Source: Rhizodiscina lignyota | Taxonomy: Eukaryota; Ascomycota; Dothideomycetes; Aulographales; Rhizodiscinaceae | Assembly (NCBI GenBank): GCA_010015805.1 | Contig: ML978121.1 | Span: 620,001 to 684,000, forward strand | Direction: 5' to 3' | Length of the DNA: 64,000 nucleotides | Shown: positions 10,429 to 21,929 of the stretch, piece after piece | Layout of the letters: each line of letters begins with the position of its first letter | Position numbering within the stretch: the first letter of the stretch is position 1 | Made by a program: the position numbers and the translations under genes | Notes under the pieces: model-generated | Database searches by the model: none | Told to the model about the DNA's origin: nothing | Seen by the model: only the letters and a program-made list of their open reading frames with translations

Positions 10429-12332
10429 ATGTCTAGTCTTACACCTCGTTCTCCTTACTCCAAGGAGGAGTTAGAGAAGCTCTATCCTAAAGACCTCCAA
10501 CTACAACTTGTCCAAATAGTATGTCTCTTTCCTTACATAAGACATGTGATTTGGTTACACCACTAACGCTCAAATTAGCTCCTCAGACATGGTCAGTTCC
10601 ATACACGATCCATGATGTAGTGGAGAGTCTCACATTTGTCAGGGGAGAGAAGTCCGGTGTCTCCAAGGTTCAGAAATGTGAGTTCGAAGAGTTACATGAA
10701 TTCGGCCACGGGCTTACAAGTCTTAGGCCGGCCTCCACCCTTGTAGGCTATGATATCCGCTTCTGCCAAAACCTTTGCTCACCAGCACCTAGACTGGCCG
10801 TACTGCAATGCTGCTCGTCGGATGAGGGGTGTCATTCTTGGCAGTGAGGATCATTCCAAGTGGGACGTGATGGAGTACCGAAGGCGACTCGAGACTTTTG
10901 GTCAGGACGATGGCCCAATTGTTGCGTCAGGTCCAGGGAGCGAGTTTGATTCCATTTGGTTTGTTTCCTTTTTGGGCGGCGAGAGGGGCATATGTGCTAA
11001 TGCTCGAAACAGTCAGCCTGGAGAGCTCACAGACAAGGGCCGGGAAACCACGTTGGCATTGGGCGAACGCCTCAGGCACCTTTACGTTGAACAGTTGAAG
11101 TTCATGCCGCGATTGATTTCAGACAGTGATATGATATATCTACGTGCTACACCGCTCCCTCGAGCTCTGGAATCCGTGGAACAGACGTTCTGGGGTTTTT
11201 ACCCACCAAGCGCACGTACTGCGGACTTCCCACCACCGACCATTCTTACCAGATCCCCAGCGGATGAGACACTGTACCCCAACGATGGAAATTGTCGAAG
11301 GTTCGCACAAGTCACCAGAGCATTCGCTCAAAGAACAGCTGATAGATGGAATGATACTTCCGACATGGCATATCTCACCAGACTCATCGGCAAGTGGATG
11401 CCAGATGATTCCAATCGCGTTGCAGTTGATTCACATCCGCGACTTTCTGGCATCATGGACACCATTAATTCAACCCTTGCCCACGGTCCAGAAACTAGAC
11501 TTCCGAAGGAGTTTTACGACAAGAAAGCCGCCGAGATAATCGATAGGATCGGGGTTGAAGAATGGTTCTCCGGCTACGCTGAGTCTCGAGAATATCGAAT
11601 GCTCGGTATTGGCGGACTCATGGGTGATGTTGTAGGTCGTATGGCAGGCAGCGTTGAGCGCCGCGGCAATGATGGACTCGTGCAAATTGGGGGTGAGAAT
11701 GGCGAGCTTGGAAAAGGTCGAGGAGGAGAGACGAATATCAAATTCGCACTTTCTGGCTGCCACGACACGACTCTTGCAGGCGTTCTTTCCAGTCTTGGGG
11801 CTTTCGATGGTGAAAAGTGGCCTCCGTACACCAGTCACATCGCATTTGAGCTCTTCCAGAAAGAACCATTGCCAGCGCCAAGTATAGCTCCCGGTCAAAC
11901 ATCAGCAAATGACAACGCATTGCCGGCGGCAAAACAGACACAGAGCTGGTGGTCATCTCTGTTCGGAAGCACAAAAAGTATCAGAAATGCGAGCGTCCTT
12001 AAGCCAGAAGGAATGTCTCGAAAGACCGTGGACGAGCTGACCGAGAACGAGCGGCAGAAGTTGAACGGGTATTTCGTTCGTGTTCGTTATAACGACCGTG
12101 TGATGACCATTCCGGGCTGCAAGAACGCTGGCAATCACCTGGAGGGGGACGAGTCTTTTTGTACCCTGGTATGCGCAACTCGAACTACTTATACCAGCTT
12201 GACTAATTCGTTGCATAGGAGGCATTCAAGGCCATTGTGGACAAATACACACCGAAGCATTGGAAGAAGGCATGCATTACCAATCTCGACGAACCGGCAT
12301 TTCCAGAGAAGCCGGAACCGGGAGGCTATTGA
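10429..12332 (+). CDS. Histidine acid phosphatase family protein (ACP6-like)
   Basis: Branch-2 histidine phosphatase. Six exons (10429-10518, 10579-10591, 10643-10677, 10747-10958, 11013-12168, 12219-12332) give 539 residues. Catalytic motif LLRHGERSP (residues 31-39, nucleophile His34) is assembled from three exons of 90, 13 and 35 nt. The proton-donor motif CHDTTLAG lies at about residues 366-373, with Asp368. ELTDKGRETT and HLDWPYCNAARRM also match the family. Overall layout resembles ACP6-type lysophosphatidate phosphatases and related fungal acid phosphatases; substrate is inference. No signal peptide is apparent, which argues against a secreted phytase-type enzyme. All introns are 51-69 nt GT-AG. 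Read without splicing, the first motif is destroyed, so the microexons are needed. Confidence 0.88.
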
Positions 12333-12805
12333 TGGCCAGTTTCATGTCCTCAGCACCTCCTCGACTATTACTATGCTCGAAGACTTACATAGATTGGCGT
12401 TACACTTTACCTTGTGGGATACAACTTTCGCCTGTCCCGAAATGTTCCGATTTTCAATGCTCAATATCCCCATCTCGATATCACTCCGATCACTAATTGT
12501 TCCGGGCTCACATCTGCCAAGGTCCTTTATATTGTTGCCAACTGGGGATTAGGAGAAACCTTGGCGACGGAAATAGAATAAGCTCAAGTCTGTGGGGTGC
12601 AGAGCTTGAAATACTGTTTTATATTAGTATACAGCCGCACATCTACGATGTCTAAGAAAGTAGTCGTGTCACCTTTTCAAGTGTACATGAAGATACGCCT
12701 TCTTTATCTTCAAACCCCCAAAACCAAAGATAGTTCGATCCTTTCGCTAGAAGTGTATTTCTCGCGAGCTTGACTACTCACAGACCGCATGGGTGGGGGC
12801 CCGGA
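12333..12805. other. Convergent intergenic region
   Basis: 3' ends of the acid phosphatase and cnxABC face each other here. No gene recognised. Confidence 0.5.
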
Positions 12806-15800
12806 CTATCTGTCGAAGGACTCAATGGCCATCGTTCCCGGAGCTGACTCTCTCTTTTCCTTTGGAAAACCATCCTCCTTCGTAGCTTCGAGATTGCGGA
12901 ACTCCATTGTCTGTCTTGCCATTTTTCTACTCAAGTCTGACAGCATTCGCCGCTGACGGCTGGTAGTAAAGTTTCTGAACCCATTCCACACCTCCATTCG
13001 CGGTTCAAGGTCAGGTTTGCGATCCGGATTACTGGCCATGTCCCGCAGCTCTCTAAGCACATTTCTCTGCTCGTAGCCTTTCAATTTGGAAAATCTGCGG
13101 GTGAGATCTTCTGCCAAAACACGCTCGTGCATCTGGTCGCCCTCACTCCCATCCTCGTGACGGTTCCGCAAACTCTCCAGCGGTTCCCAACCCGTCTTCG
13201 CCCAGTCGCCGCTCTTGCCACCAGCCTTCTGTACGACGTGGCAGCCGCTAATTTTCATCAGTTTGTCAACAGCCTTTCCCATATCGAAAACGGTGAGCGC
13301 TGTAACCATTGCGGCGTGCAGAGCTTCCATTTCTACGCCAGTCTGCCCCACGCTCTCGCACTGGGCTTCAATCAAGACTCCACCCTTATAAGCTTCCAAC
13401 TTTCCAGCTCCACTAAGTCGTACTGCCAGATCTCGTCGCCATGATGGAACGCCTGTGAACAGCTCTAGATCGACTGTGACGCCAGTTAATGGAATGGGAT
13501 GGCATAGAGGAACGATGTCTGGTGTCCGCTTTGCAGCTTGGATTCCAGCCAAGCGTGCTACTGACAGTACATCTCCTTTTGCAATTTCGTTCTTCTGGAT
13601 TAGCGCTGAGGTGTCGGAGTTCGAGAAAAATACGCAGGAAACGGCAGTAGCAGTTCTGATGGTGACCGGCTTCTGGGAGACTGTAACCATGTGGGCTGCA
13701 CCCTGCTTATTGACGTGTGTGAGGCTCGTTGCAGGGGACGCTTCAACTTCTTCCGTGTTGCTCTGGTCAAGTTGCTCCTTCACTGCCCTTTCGAGCGGGT
13801 GATTCTCAGAGTCTGACTCATGAACCCTAGTTCCATGGAAGCGAATCATACTATCCCCGCTCTTGGGTTCCCGGTTCGCTTTGGTTAATCGTTGTAGCCG
13901 TGCTAAAGCTTCCGCTTTCCTCTCGTTGGCTAGCCCTCGCGCTTGTCCAAGAAGCGTGCCAATGTCCCTTTCGATCTCCTCAAGGCTTCTTGGTCCTGTT
14001 CCATTGTCGGTGGCCTGAAGCTCACCAGTCTCTTTGCTAGGTTCTCTAGTTGATGCCTGGGCTGTCCCGTCTTGCCCACTTCCACTCTTTGGTTCTGTGC
14101 TGCTCAAAGGGATATCGACATCGTCATCATCATGGAAGTCCTGAGTCTGCTGTCGCTCTTGCCGGTTTTCATGCTTAAGAGGACGCCGCGCTAATTTCGA
14201 GCCCCATGTTGTGAATAGTCTGGCTTGGGATGGCAGGAACCGCGTTTCTGAACATAAGCCCGGAAGCACGTGGGGCGGGACAGAGAGAGGCCATCTTGCT
14301 GAAGTTAGAGGGATTCCAGAGGATCGTAAGCTTGCCACTGAGCTACTTTGGATTGGAGCGTTGCTACTGGCAAAGCCATCTGCAACAACATCAGCACTTG
14401 AAGTACGCACGCAACATTCACCATAGAATTGAGAACGGATAACGTGATTATACGATCTATTTTCTAGATCAAGTGAAGGGACATTGGTATCGAACGCCGT
14501 CCCATGCTCCGAGACATGCATCCAAACAGTTCATGAAATGATCGTAAAGACATGTAATCATCGCTCGTAATGAATGCCTTCGTAGAAGAACGTTACCCAC
14601 CAATCAATATCATCGGCCGATTCTCCATGTTCTCCAACTCTCCCATGCCAGCATGTTTCTCCTTCTTCCGTTTTACTGCCGCGCCAATCACACCCAGCAG
14701 CTCTCGTTCGCGCGCTCCCCAGCCGAGTGGTGTACCTGGAGGTAGAAGGCCTTGGTGGCGATCCATTTCGACCCGTTTTAAAGCCTCGAATGCTTCATCG
14801 TCTATTGGCTTACCCCCATTGCCTTTTCGTAATAGGTCACGCAGTGATACTTCTGCGTTCCCATGGAGACAAACTTTCAGGTTGCCATCAGTTGTGATGC
14901 GGAGGCGGTTGCATGTTCCGCAGAAGTCGTCTGTCATACTTGTGATGAAGCCGATTTTGCCGACGAAACCTGGAATTTCATAAGTCTTGCTGGTGTCGTT
15001 CTTGTGTCCTGTAACCCTTTGCACATCAGGATACTTGGCTCTTATCATATCAAGCATCTCGCCATATGGGAACATCTTCTCTTGCTCCCACTTATTACCG
15101 CCAAATGGCATGTACTCGATAAATCGCACCTCGAGGTCCTTGTCGCGGGCGAACTCTACGAATGGGATGATTTGATCGCGGTTGACTTTGCGCATGACGA
15201 CACAGTTGACCTTCAGCTTGATATTTGCGCCCAGGCTCTTCATTTCCAGTATTCGATTAATACTCTTCATCACCGCGCTATAACCATCCGTCCTTGTTAT
15301 GATCTTGAACATGGCCGGATCGAGCGTATCAAGGCTCAAATTGACCCCAGTTAGACCAGCATCTACCATACTATCCAGTTTACGGTGTAACGCGAAGCCG
15401 TTGCTCGTCAATGCTAGCTCCTTTAGACCTTTAGAGCGTAGCGAACCGATCGAGTGCATGAGAGGTAGGATGTCCCGTCGAACAGTCGGTTCGCCACCCG
15501 TTAACCGGATTTTGGTGACACCCTCTGAGACGAAGAGGGAAGAGAGGTAGTATATCTCAGGGGAAGTGAGTAGGTGTTCCTTTGGCGACAATTGTACGCC
15601 CTCTAATTAAAGTTAGCTCGGTGTCGCCTACAACGTGCCTGTCTACGCTCACCCGCTGGCATACAATATGTACAACGGAAGTTACATCGCTCGGTGATGC
15701 TGATGCGCAAATAGTCATGGTGGCGATTGAACGTATCCGTGAGGAACTCGGAGAACGGCTTTGCCTGCTTTATAGCTTCGCGTCTGCTCGACAGCGGTGA

Positions 15801-15998
15801 AGGTCTTCTAGGGTCTACGGCGAGGTCTGACGATTGGGGAGGAATCTCGACACGAGGCTGATGTATAGAAGCCGCCGTAGCAGCAGTCCTGAACCGCGTT
15901 GGAGCTTTATTCCAGCCATTGCCACTGGCTCGAGATGCAATGGTGAACGCATTGCGACAACTTCGAACCTTCGTTCGGCATATAAAACCTTCCGCCAT
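12806..15998 (-). CDS. cnxABC: Molybdenum cofactor biosynthesis MoaA-MoaC fusion (CnxABC/MOCS1)
   Basis: Makes cyclic pyranopterin monophosphate from GTP, the first step of Moco synthesis needed for nitrate reductase and other Mo enzymes. Exons 15653-15998, 14601-15602 and 12806-14379 give a 973-residue fusion. The N-terminus is basic and mitochondria-like ([18 protein letters not shown]); an upstream in-frame ATG exists at 16115. The MoaA part has the radical-SAM cluster [14 protein letters not shown] and the second cluster CGTCNRLRI with its later Cys. The MoaC part has [15 protein letters not shown] and [16 protein letters not shown]. The 221-nt second intron starts with GTGGGTAA exactly at the Gly-Gly-stop that ends a free MoaA (MILIGG, stop 14593-14595). 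Unspliced RNA therefore gives a 451-residue MoaA with C-terminal GG, while spliced RNA reads MILID-GFAS into MoaC. A basic extension of over 100 residues follows MoaC. Confidence 0.95.
14380..14600 (-). promoter_or_regulatory. Candidate retained intron carrying the MoaA Gly-Gly terminus
   Basis: Intron of 221 nt, four times the local norm. Donor GTGGGTAACG encodes the end of Ile, then Gly, Gly and stop when read through. The acceptor GTTGTTGCAG is preceded by a CTGAT branch-like site. Joining keeps phase 1 on both sides. The MoaC reading frame is already open inside the intron from an ATG at 14521, so a retained transcript would be bicistronic in layout. Confidence 0.75.
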
Positions 15999-16407
15999 GA
16001 TCTGTGTAGTTACAGCTCCACAGAGCGAGAGAGAAACTTCATGTAACCATGTCGCGCGAGTGTGGAAGCAGTGCTGAGCCCAACGTACTTTTTGCCATCG
16101 CATATCGGCTGCCATTTGCGATGACTAACGGATGATCACTGCCCGATTTAGCGTACATAGGCGTTGAACCCCGTGTCGAACTCGCTTGGGCCGCATAACG
16201 AGGCATTCAATATGGACGAATAAGGAGGCACCATCGTGACCGATCGGTCTATTTTGTATTTGCTGTTGTGTTCACCTGAACCCAGAACAGCGCCTTTCAA
16301 TCGATGAAAGAAAGTTATCCACACTGCTCAGTCTAACTCTACCTTCAAACCACTTCACATCAAGGTCGAACTGTGTATCAGAGCATGAGGATTGACTCTT
16401 ACGGAGC
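15999..16407. other. Divergent promoter region, cnxABC / hydrolase
   Basis: Shared upstream region of two divergent genes; the reverse frame stays open to an ATG at 16115. No specific factor site is claimed. Confidence 0.5.
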
Positions 16408-17855
16408 ATGGCGCCGCCAACAACATCTTTCACAACCTCCCGGATAAATGGGTCAACTTTCCTGATTGTAGAGACTGACGATTACGGTGAATGGCCATTC
16501 ATCTATGCAAAGCAACATCCGACTGAGCCGATTCTCATCCTATCTGATACGGGCTGTAATGCCCCCCGGGACAAGTCAGTCAAGCTTTCCAATCTTCGCG
16601 AGTATCTGGAAACATATCCTATCTTCGAAAATGGAGGAAGGCCCCTTAATCCAATCGTGAAGAGTAATGATGGGAAAGGGTCTTGTGAGAGAGAATACGT
16701 CGTGATTTGTTCTGTAAGTCGATGCTGCCTGCGTTGAGCGTCAGTTCTTATCTTGTGTCTTTGGTTTCTATATTTGCACTTAATTTCATTTCTAATTGTC
16801 AATCCTAGCACTGCCATTACGATCATATCGGCTGTATTGAAGCGTTCTCGACCACCACAGCCCAGAACACAACGAAATCATTCATCGTAGCATCATCACA
16901 CGACCCAGATTTCATCCTCAAGGATCTTCCCACGCATTCTCTTTGCCGCTTCAAAGACCCACCAATCGAGACACCGAAATACAGTATCACGCACTGGGCC
17001 CATGATTACGGCAAACTCTACGCAGATCCGGAGCAGGGCATCTACGTGAGAGGCAAATTGCCGAAGATTCAAGATGTCAGCCACTTAAAGTCACTTGGCA
17101 TCACTTTCTTGCACACGCCCGGGCACACCCCTGATTCTCTAGCATGGTGGGATGAAGACGAGCGATGGCTGTACGGTTCGTGAATCAGATCCTTTACCTT
17201 ATCACAAAGGAATTGAAGACTAATCCCCATTCAAGTTGGAGACTCCTTCTACGAGCGCCAGAAAGAAGACATGCCCATCATCTTCCCCGCAGAAGGCAAT
17301 CTGCTGCACTTCTTTCACTCAATGCAGCATTTGCTCATCTTCGTTCGATCCGAAAACGCTGCCGAAGAGCGGAGGACAGCAGAGAGGGAGCGCGAGAGCA
17401 AGCACGATTTTGAAGTGCTCTCACGACGCATCAAGGTCGGCTGTGCACACCAAACCGCAGGCGAAGATGCCGAGGAAATGATCATGGCTACTCTGCGACT
17501 GATTATGGCTATCGTGGCTGGCAAGGTACCGGTCATCAGTTCGAAAATGCAGCGCGGCGAGCCAGTGGATTTGTGGCGGGAGTCGAAGAAGGCACGGTTC
17601 TCAGTCCTTGGCCCGAGACGCTTGATTGAGGACGTCAGAGACGAGATCGAACGGTGCAAGCGCGAAAAGAGGCCAATACCGCTCGATTTCAACAAATCAG
17701 TAGAAGACATAGCGGTGCCGCAGAAACTTTGTGGTCCAACGTGTCAAGGCAGGGTACGGCAAGAGAGGCGACTCAATGCTCCAAGGTTTGTAATGTACAG
17801 CTCGAGCACTACTGCTATCTCTCTGCCTGGGCCATTTGCGGCCGATCCAAGATAG
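16408..17855 (+). CDS. Metallo-beta-lactamase superfamily hydrolase
   Basis: Three exons (16408-16713, 16809-17175, 17236-17855) give 430 residues. Splicing creates the dinuclear metal site HCHYDHIG (the HxHxDH motif) right at the first exon junction. FLHTPGHTPDSLAWW supplies the next metal His, and LYVGDSFYER the bridging Asp, again across a junction. The region before the motif is unusually long (about 100 residues) and the C-terminal part is helical and charged (RTAERERESKHDFEVL). Substrate cannot be told: the fold serves glyoxalases, lactonases, nucleases and others. No signal peptide. The very C-terminus (after about residue 400) could be changed by another intron. Ends 45 bp from the convergent MYST gene. 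Confidence 0.85.
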
Positions 17856-17900
17856 AAACGGGTATCGAAAATGAAGTACATATATGCCAATCGACCCTCC

Positions 17901-20900
17901 CTATGCATCTATCATCTCTTCATCAGCTTCGCCATCAGCATCAGCATCAGCATCAGCGTCCGCATCCTCATCAGCATCGCCATTATTGACCTCTGCACCA
18001 TTTGCTCCTCCAATTCCAGCTACCAAATCCACATCACCTTCTGCATCGCCCTCCGCGTCGACATCATCCGCTTCCGCGCCAGCTTCAGTATCGTCATTCG
18101 CTTCATTCTCTTCCCCAGCGTTCCGTACCATATCTTGTTGCTCAGTCTCGCTGTCCTCGATTCCATTCACGACCTCACCAAGCTTGCTTCTAGTTCTCCT
18201 CGCTGCTGCTGCCGCACTCGCACCCATTCCCGTAGGAGTGTCAAGACCTCCAGCTGCGCCGTTAGTATATGACAGTGACAGATTTCGAGGGGTGTTGGGT
18301 CTGCGTCTGGATCCAAACGGTCTGGACGATCGCCTCTTAGATGAGGAAGTTGAGTACTTGGTATTGCTCTTGGCGCCTTTCAAATGAGGGAAGACCTGGA
18401 ACCTTGAAGGCGGAATTTGAGCCATCAAAGTCTCATCCGAAGGTACAGATGTAGTATCGCCAAACCCGCCATTCAACTTGGGCGTGGACGGGTTGGTCTG
18501 TCCCGGTGATTGTAGCTCAAGCTCACCAGCCGGTGTCACTAACATGTCGGTGTCTTCATCTTCTCCGTTCGTGACATGCGACGCTTGACTCTTTGCCTGT
18601 TCCATTTGCACTCCTTCTTCGGCTTCTTCTTCTTCATCTTCTCCATCTTCATCCTCCCTTTGCGCCACGGTATGTATGGCCGGTCCGTCTTCGTAATGCG
18701 AAAGATTGTTTCTTCCCATGACGTATGGTACCCACATCAGCGCGTCTGGATTGATCTTGGGATGTGGCTTCTTCTCGTTTTTGGTGATGTACTCTCGGAA
18801 GTAGTCATAGTCTAGCCGAAGCGCGTACGTCTTTGTGATCGGATCGCGAACTAGAGCGCGCAGGCCTTCGAGCGCAGAGACGATATCATCGGGAGTCATA
18901 CCGGTCCGTTCCGAGAGCGCGGTTATGCTGATTGGGCCTTTCTGATCGAGAAGCTGTTTACACAGCACGAGTCGCCAGTAACCGCGGTAGGAAACGAGAC
19001 CCATGTCACTGAGAGGTTTCTCAGGGCTGCCCGTTTTCTGCTCCACTCGGGTAAGCAGATAGGAGAATTCGATGAGGAAGTGACCGAAGCCTTTGCGCTG
19101 GTGGATCGGCAGGACCAGGATACAAGATACGTTATTCAAGCTACTCGGTCGCTTTTCTTTAGAGAAGTAGCCCACGAAGTGGTGTCCGAACTCGTCACTC
19201 TCGGTCATAACGTAGAAGAGGAAAGGTTCCACGTCGTAGTAGAGAGTCTTTGAGCCAAGAAACAGCTTTGCAAGAAGGCAAAGATTCTGGCAATAAACAG
19301 GGTTTTTACGACCATCGACTTCGAAGAATGAATATTTGCCATCACGATAAATTTCGTCACCAGGCGGGTTCTTTGCAGGACATTTAAGCTAGAACACCAT
19401 CAGTCACCGTTCTTATCACTGTGCATTAGGGTACCGTACCTTGTGTCGCCACGCTACATAGTCGGAGTTCATGTACTTCAGACAGAACTCGCAAATGTAG
19501 AGCACGCGATTCCTGCTGTATTCTTCTGGATATGGTGCAGCATGCCACGTATCTATTTCGTAGCCGCCGAAGTTGATGCACTTAATCTTGCTTGGGGGTC
19601 CGGAGGCTTTCGGGGTCGGCTTGGCAGCGTCCATTGCGATCAGAGCTGCTGTCTTCTCCCTCCACGCCTTTTCTGCTAGCTGTCGCGCATGCTCGAAGCG
19701 TTCGCGGTCGGTCTTTTCGGGAAATGTCTTAGAGGTATCCGCTTCGGCTTCTGAAAGGATGCCGCCGTAAGGCTTCTTCAGCTCGTCCGACTCCCGGTCA
19801 TTCAGGAACAGGCTTTGCACGTATGTGCTCTGGATCGCAGGATAATGTGATGGTTCCACATTAGGAACGATTTGTGGTGTTGCCATGATTTTGCGCTTAT
19901 CGCGATTGGTGCGTTTCTTCTTCTGCTTTTGCGACAGGATCGCCTGAAGGCGTACAGGGTCAAGGTTAAACGATACAATTCCTATACCACCCTCAACGAG
20001 CGTTACGAGTGGCTTTTGTGACTGGCGAAGGCGTCGTGTTCTGCGCAGTCTTGGTGAAGACTCTTCATCAGTTACTGCGTCCTTAGTGCCGTCAATCGCA
20101 AGCTCTTCGGTAGCTGCCACTCGTGTTGCTTTTGGTGAAGCGGACGATGTTATTGCAGCATCACCGTCACTCGCAGATGCAGAGTCGGAAGGTCTCCTGC
20201 GCTTTCTTTCCGGCCGGCGTGTTGTGCCTGCCTCATCTGACGCCTTTCTTTTTCTAAGCGAGCGCGAGCCATCCATGGGATCATCGTCGAGAATGAGGGT
20301 GTTAAACACTGAATGTGAGTCAGGCTTAATCGCTCCACGATGTGCTGGCAGCAAATCGCGCGTGATTTTGGGCGCAGAGGAGCGTCTGCGTGACGACGAT
20401 GCACCCATTTGCTTTGCGTCTGGCTGTAGATCATTTTCAACGCAATTACTGCATCGCCAATTTTCTGGCTCTTTATCACAATCAGCTTGTGAGACAGCAC
20501 TGTTTGCACGTTGATATCCCTTACCATCTTCAGGCCCAAGAGAGTTAGCGTCGCGGGCGCATTGCCGATGAGCTGCAGGACAAGCACATTAGGTCAGCCA
20601 AGCTACTATCCGTTTCTGCAACCGCAAAGCTTGGACAAATATAAAAACTTACCGTTATCCCCGCACACTGCGCAGGAAAGATATTCCTCAAATTCCTCGC
20701 CAGGGTCGTTGTCTTCGTCTTGTCCACAGAATCTACTATCATGTTAGCAAATTCCAATTAATTCTGTAATATTTGGAATCCAATATAGCGGCAGCGAGAC
20801 TCACATGCACCTGTTTGGGTCGACGGTTTCTGCTTCCGCTTCTTCACCAGCGTCGCTTTCCGCCTCCCATTCATTCTCTTCGTCAGATTCACTGCTCACG

Positions 20901-21367
20901 CCCGAGTTTTTATCACTGTCGCTCTTTGCGTCTTCATCAGATGTTTCGATGACCGCATCTTCGTCTCCATCTTCCGATGCAGATTCCTCTTTCTCTGCTC
21001 TTCTCTTCTTGGCTGGCTTTATGGGGCTCTCGGGCTCTTCTTGTGCCTCAAATTCATCGTCGACATCCTCACCCTCCGCATCGACATCAGAGTCCTGCGC
21101 ATTCTCTCCCTCGGAGTGGATGCCATTCACAACCATTGGTATAGGTGTCTCTACGTCTTCCTCAAACTCTGCGTCCATTTCGCTGTTCTGTTCCTCTTCC
21201 TCCTCCATCCTGTCCCCTTCCACGGCCGCGCCAGGCTCAGAGGCCATAGCGTACGTTATGACCGTCGCCAACTTGGACGCAAGGAAATCCAGAGCTGCGA
21301 TCTTTTCCCAGTGTAGCTACGAAACTTGTTGGTCGCTCGCGCAGTATAAAAGGCTGACTTGAGCCAT
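17901..21367 (-). CDS. MYST-family histone acetyltransferase, Sas3/KAT6-like
   Basis: Acetylates histone H3/H4 lysines in chromatin. Five exons (21359-21367, 20805-21316, 20653-20732, 19440-20572, 17901-19388) give 1073 residues. After an acidic N-terminal stretch comes a PHD-like cluster split by introns: CIFC, then SCAVC, HRQC and WRCSNC. The MYST domain follows with its zinc finger ([13 protein letters not shown]), the active-site Cys region NVSCILVLP, the acetyl-CoA loop QRKGFG (about residue 675) and the catalytic Glu in SPEKPLSD. The tail is long, ends in Asp-Ala repeats and is probably disordered. PHD plus acidic tails favour the Sas3/KAT6 branch (NuA3-type) over Esa1, which has a chromodomain. 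The first exon (ATGGCTCAA only) is tentative; the alternative start is MASEPG at 21247. Confidence 0.9.
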
Positions 21368-21929
21368 GCGATGACTCTCTTTAGCGGGTGGTGATGAAGT
21401 TGTTGCGCCACGTCCTGCTTTGCTTCGACGAGCGGGATCTCGGGCTAATTCTGCGCGACTTTCTCGCGTATGATCGTGATATAGTGTCGCATGGATGCAA
21501 AGACGATGTCTATATAGTGATAGAGTGGTAATTAGCATATACATTGATACTGGTTGAGGTGGACGTCGTGCGCGCCTCCACAGGCGTTCAGAACCACTTT
21601 GTTGCGTAGAACGGGGGTGCAAATCATACCTCTAGGAGCGCTGCAATGGCCCACGCGTATGGAACGATCAATAAGAGCCCTTATGGGTATTGCAGTGAAG
21701 CTGGGGTCTCCAACGCTCGCGAGAGGGCGACCTGACAGGAAGTCGCGCTTTAGTTTTAGCCGATGTTTCGCCACAGATAAACCGCCACCCGACTCCCGCA
21801 ATGCCAAGCATCGTGCCTTGTACCTTACTTCCACCTCTTGGAATGCTCCACGGCTCCGAGGTCTCTCAACTCTCAATTGCCAGGCGCAACAACTCTTGAT
21901 CTTGCACCGCTTGCACCATTCCTTCAACC
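21368..21929. other. Divergent intergenic, MYST gene / NDUFA1
   Basis: Contains overlapping open frames on both strands (one of 195 codons on the plus strand running over NDUFA1 exon 1), none with recognisable protein character. Most likely promoter and leader sequence for the two divergent genes. Confidence 0.45.

Noticed and set aside
17884-18387. Plus-strand Ser/Ala-rich frame opposite the MYST acidic tail
   Set aside because: Shadow of the Asp/Ala repeat codons on the other strand.
20490-20530. A 39-nt intron within the MYST PHD-like region
   Set aside because: GTAAGG...CACAAG could be spliced in frame, but it is very short and the unspliced reading is also open; left as coding, with uncertainty.
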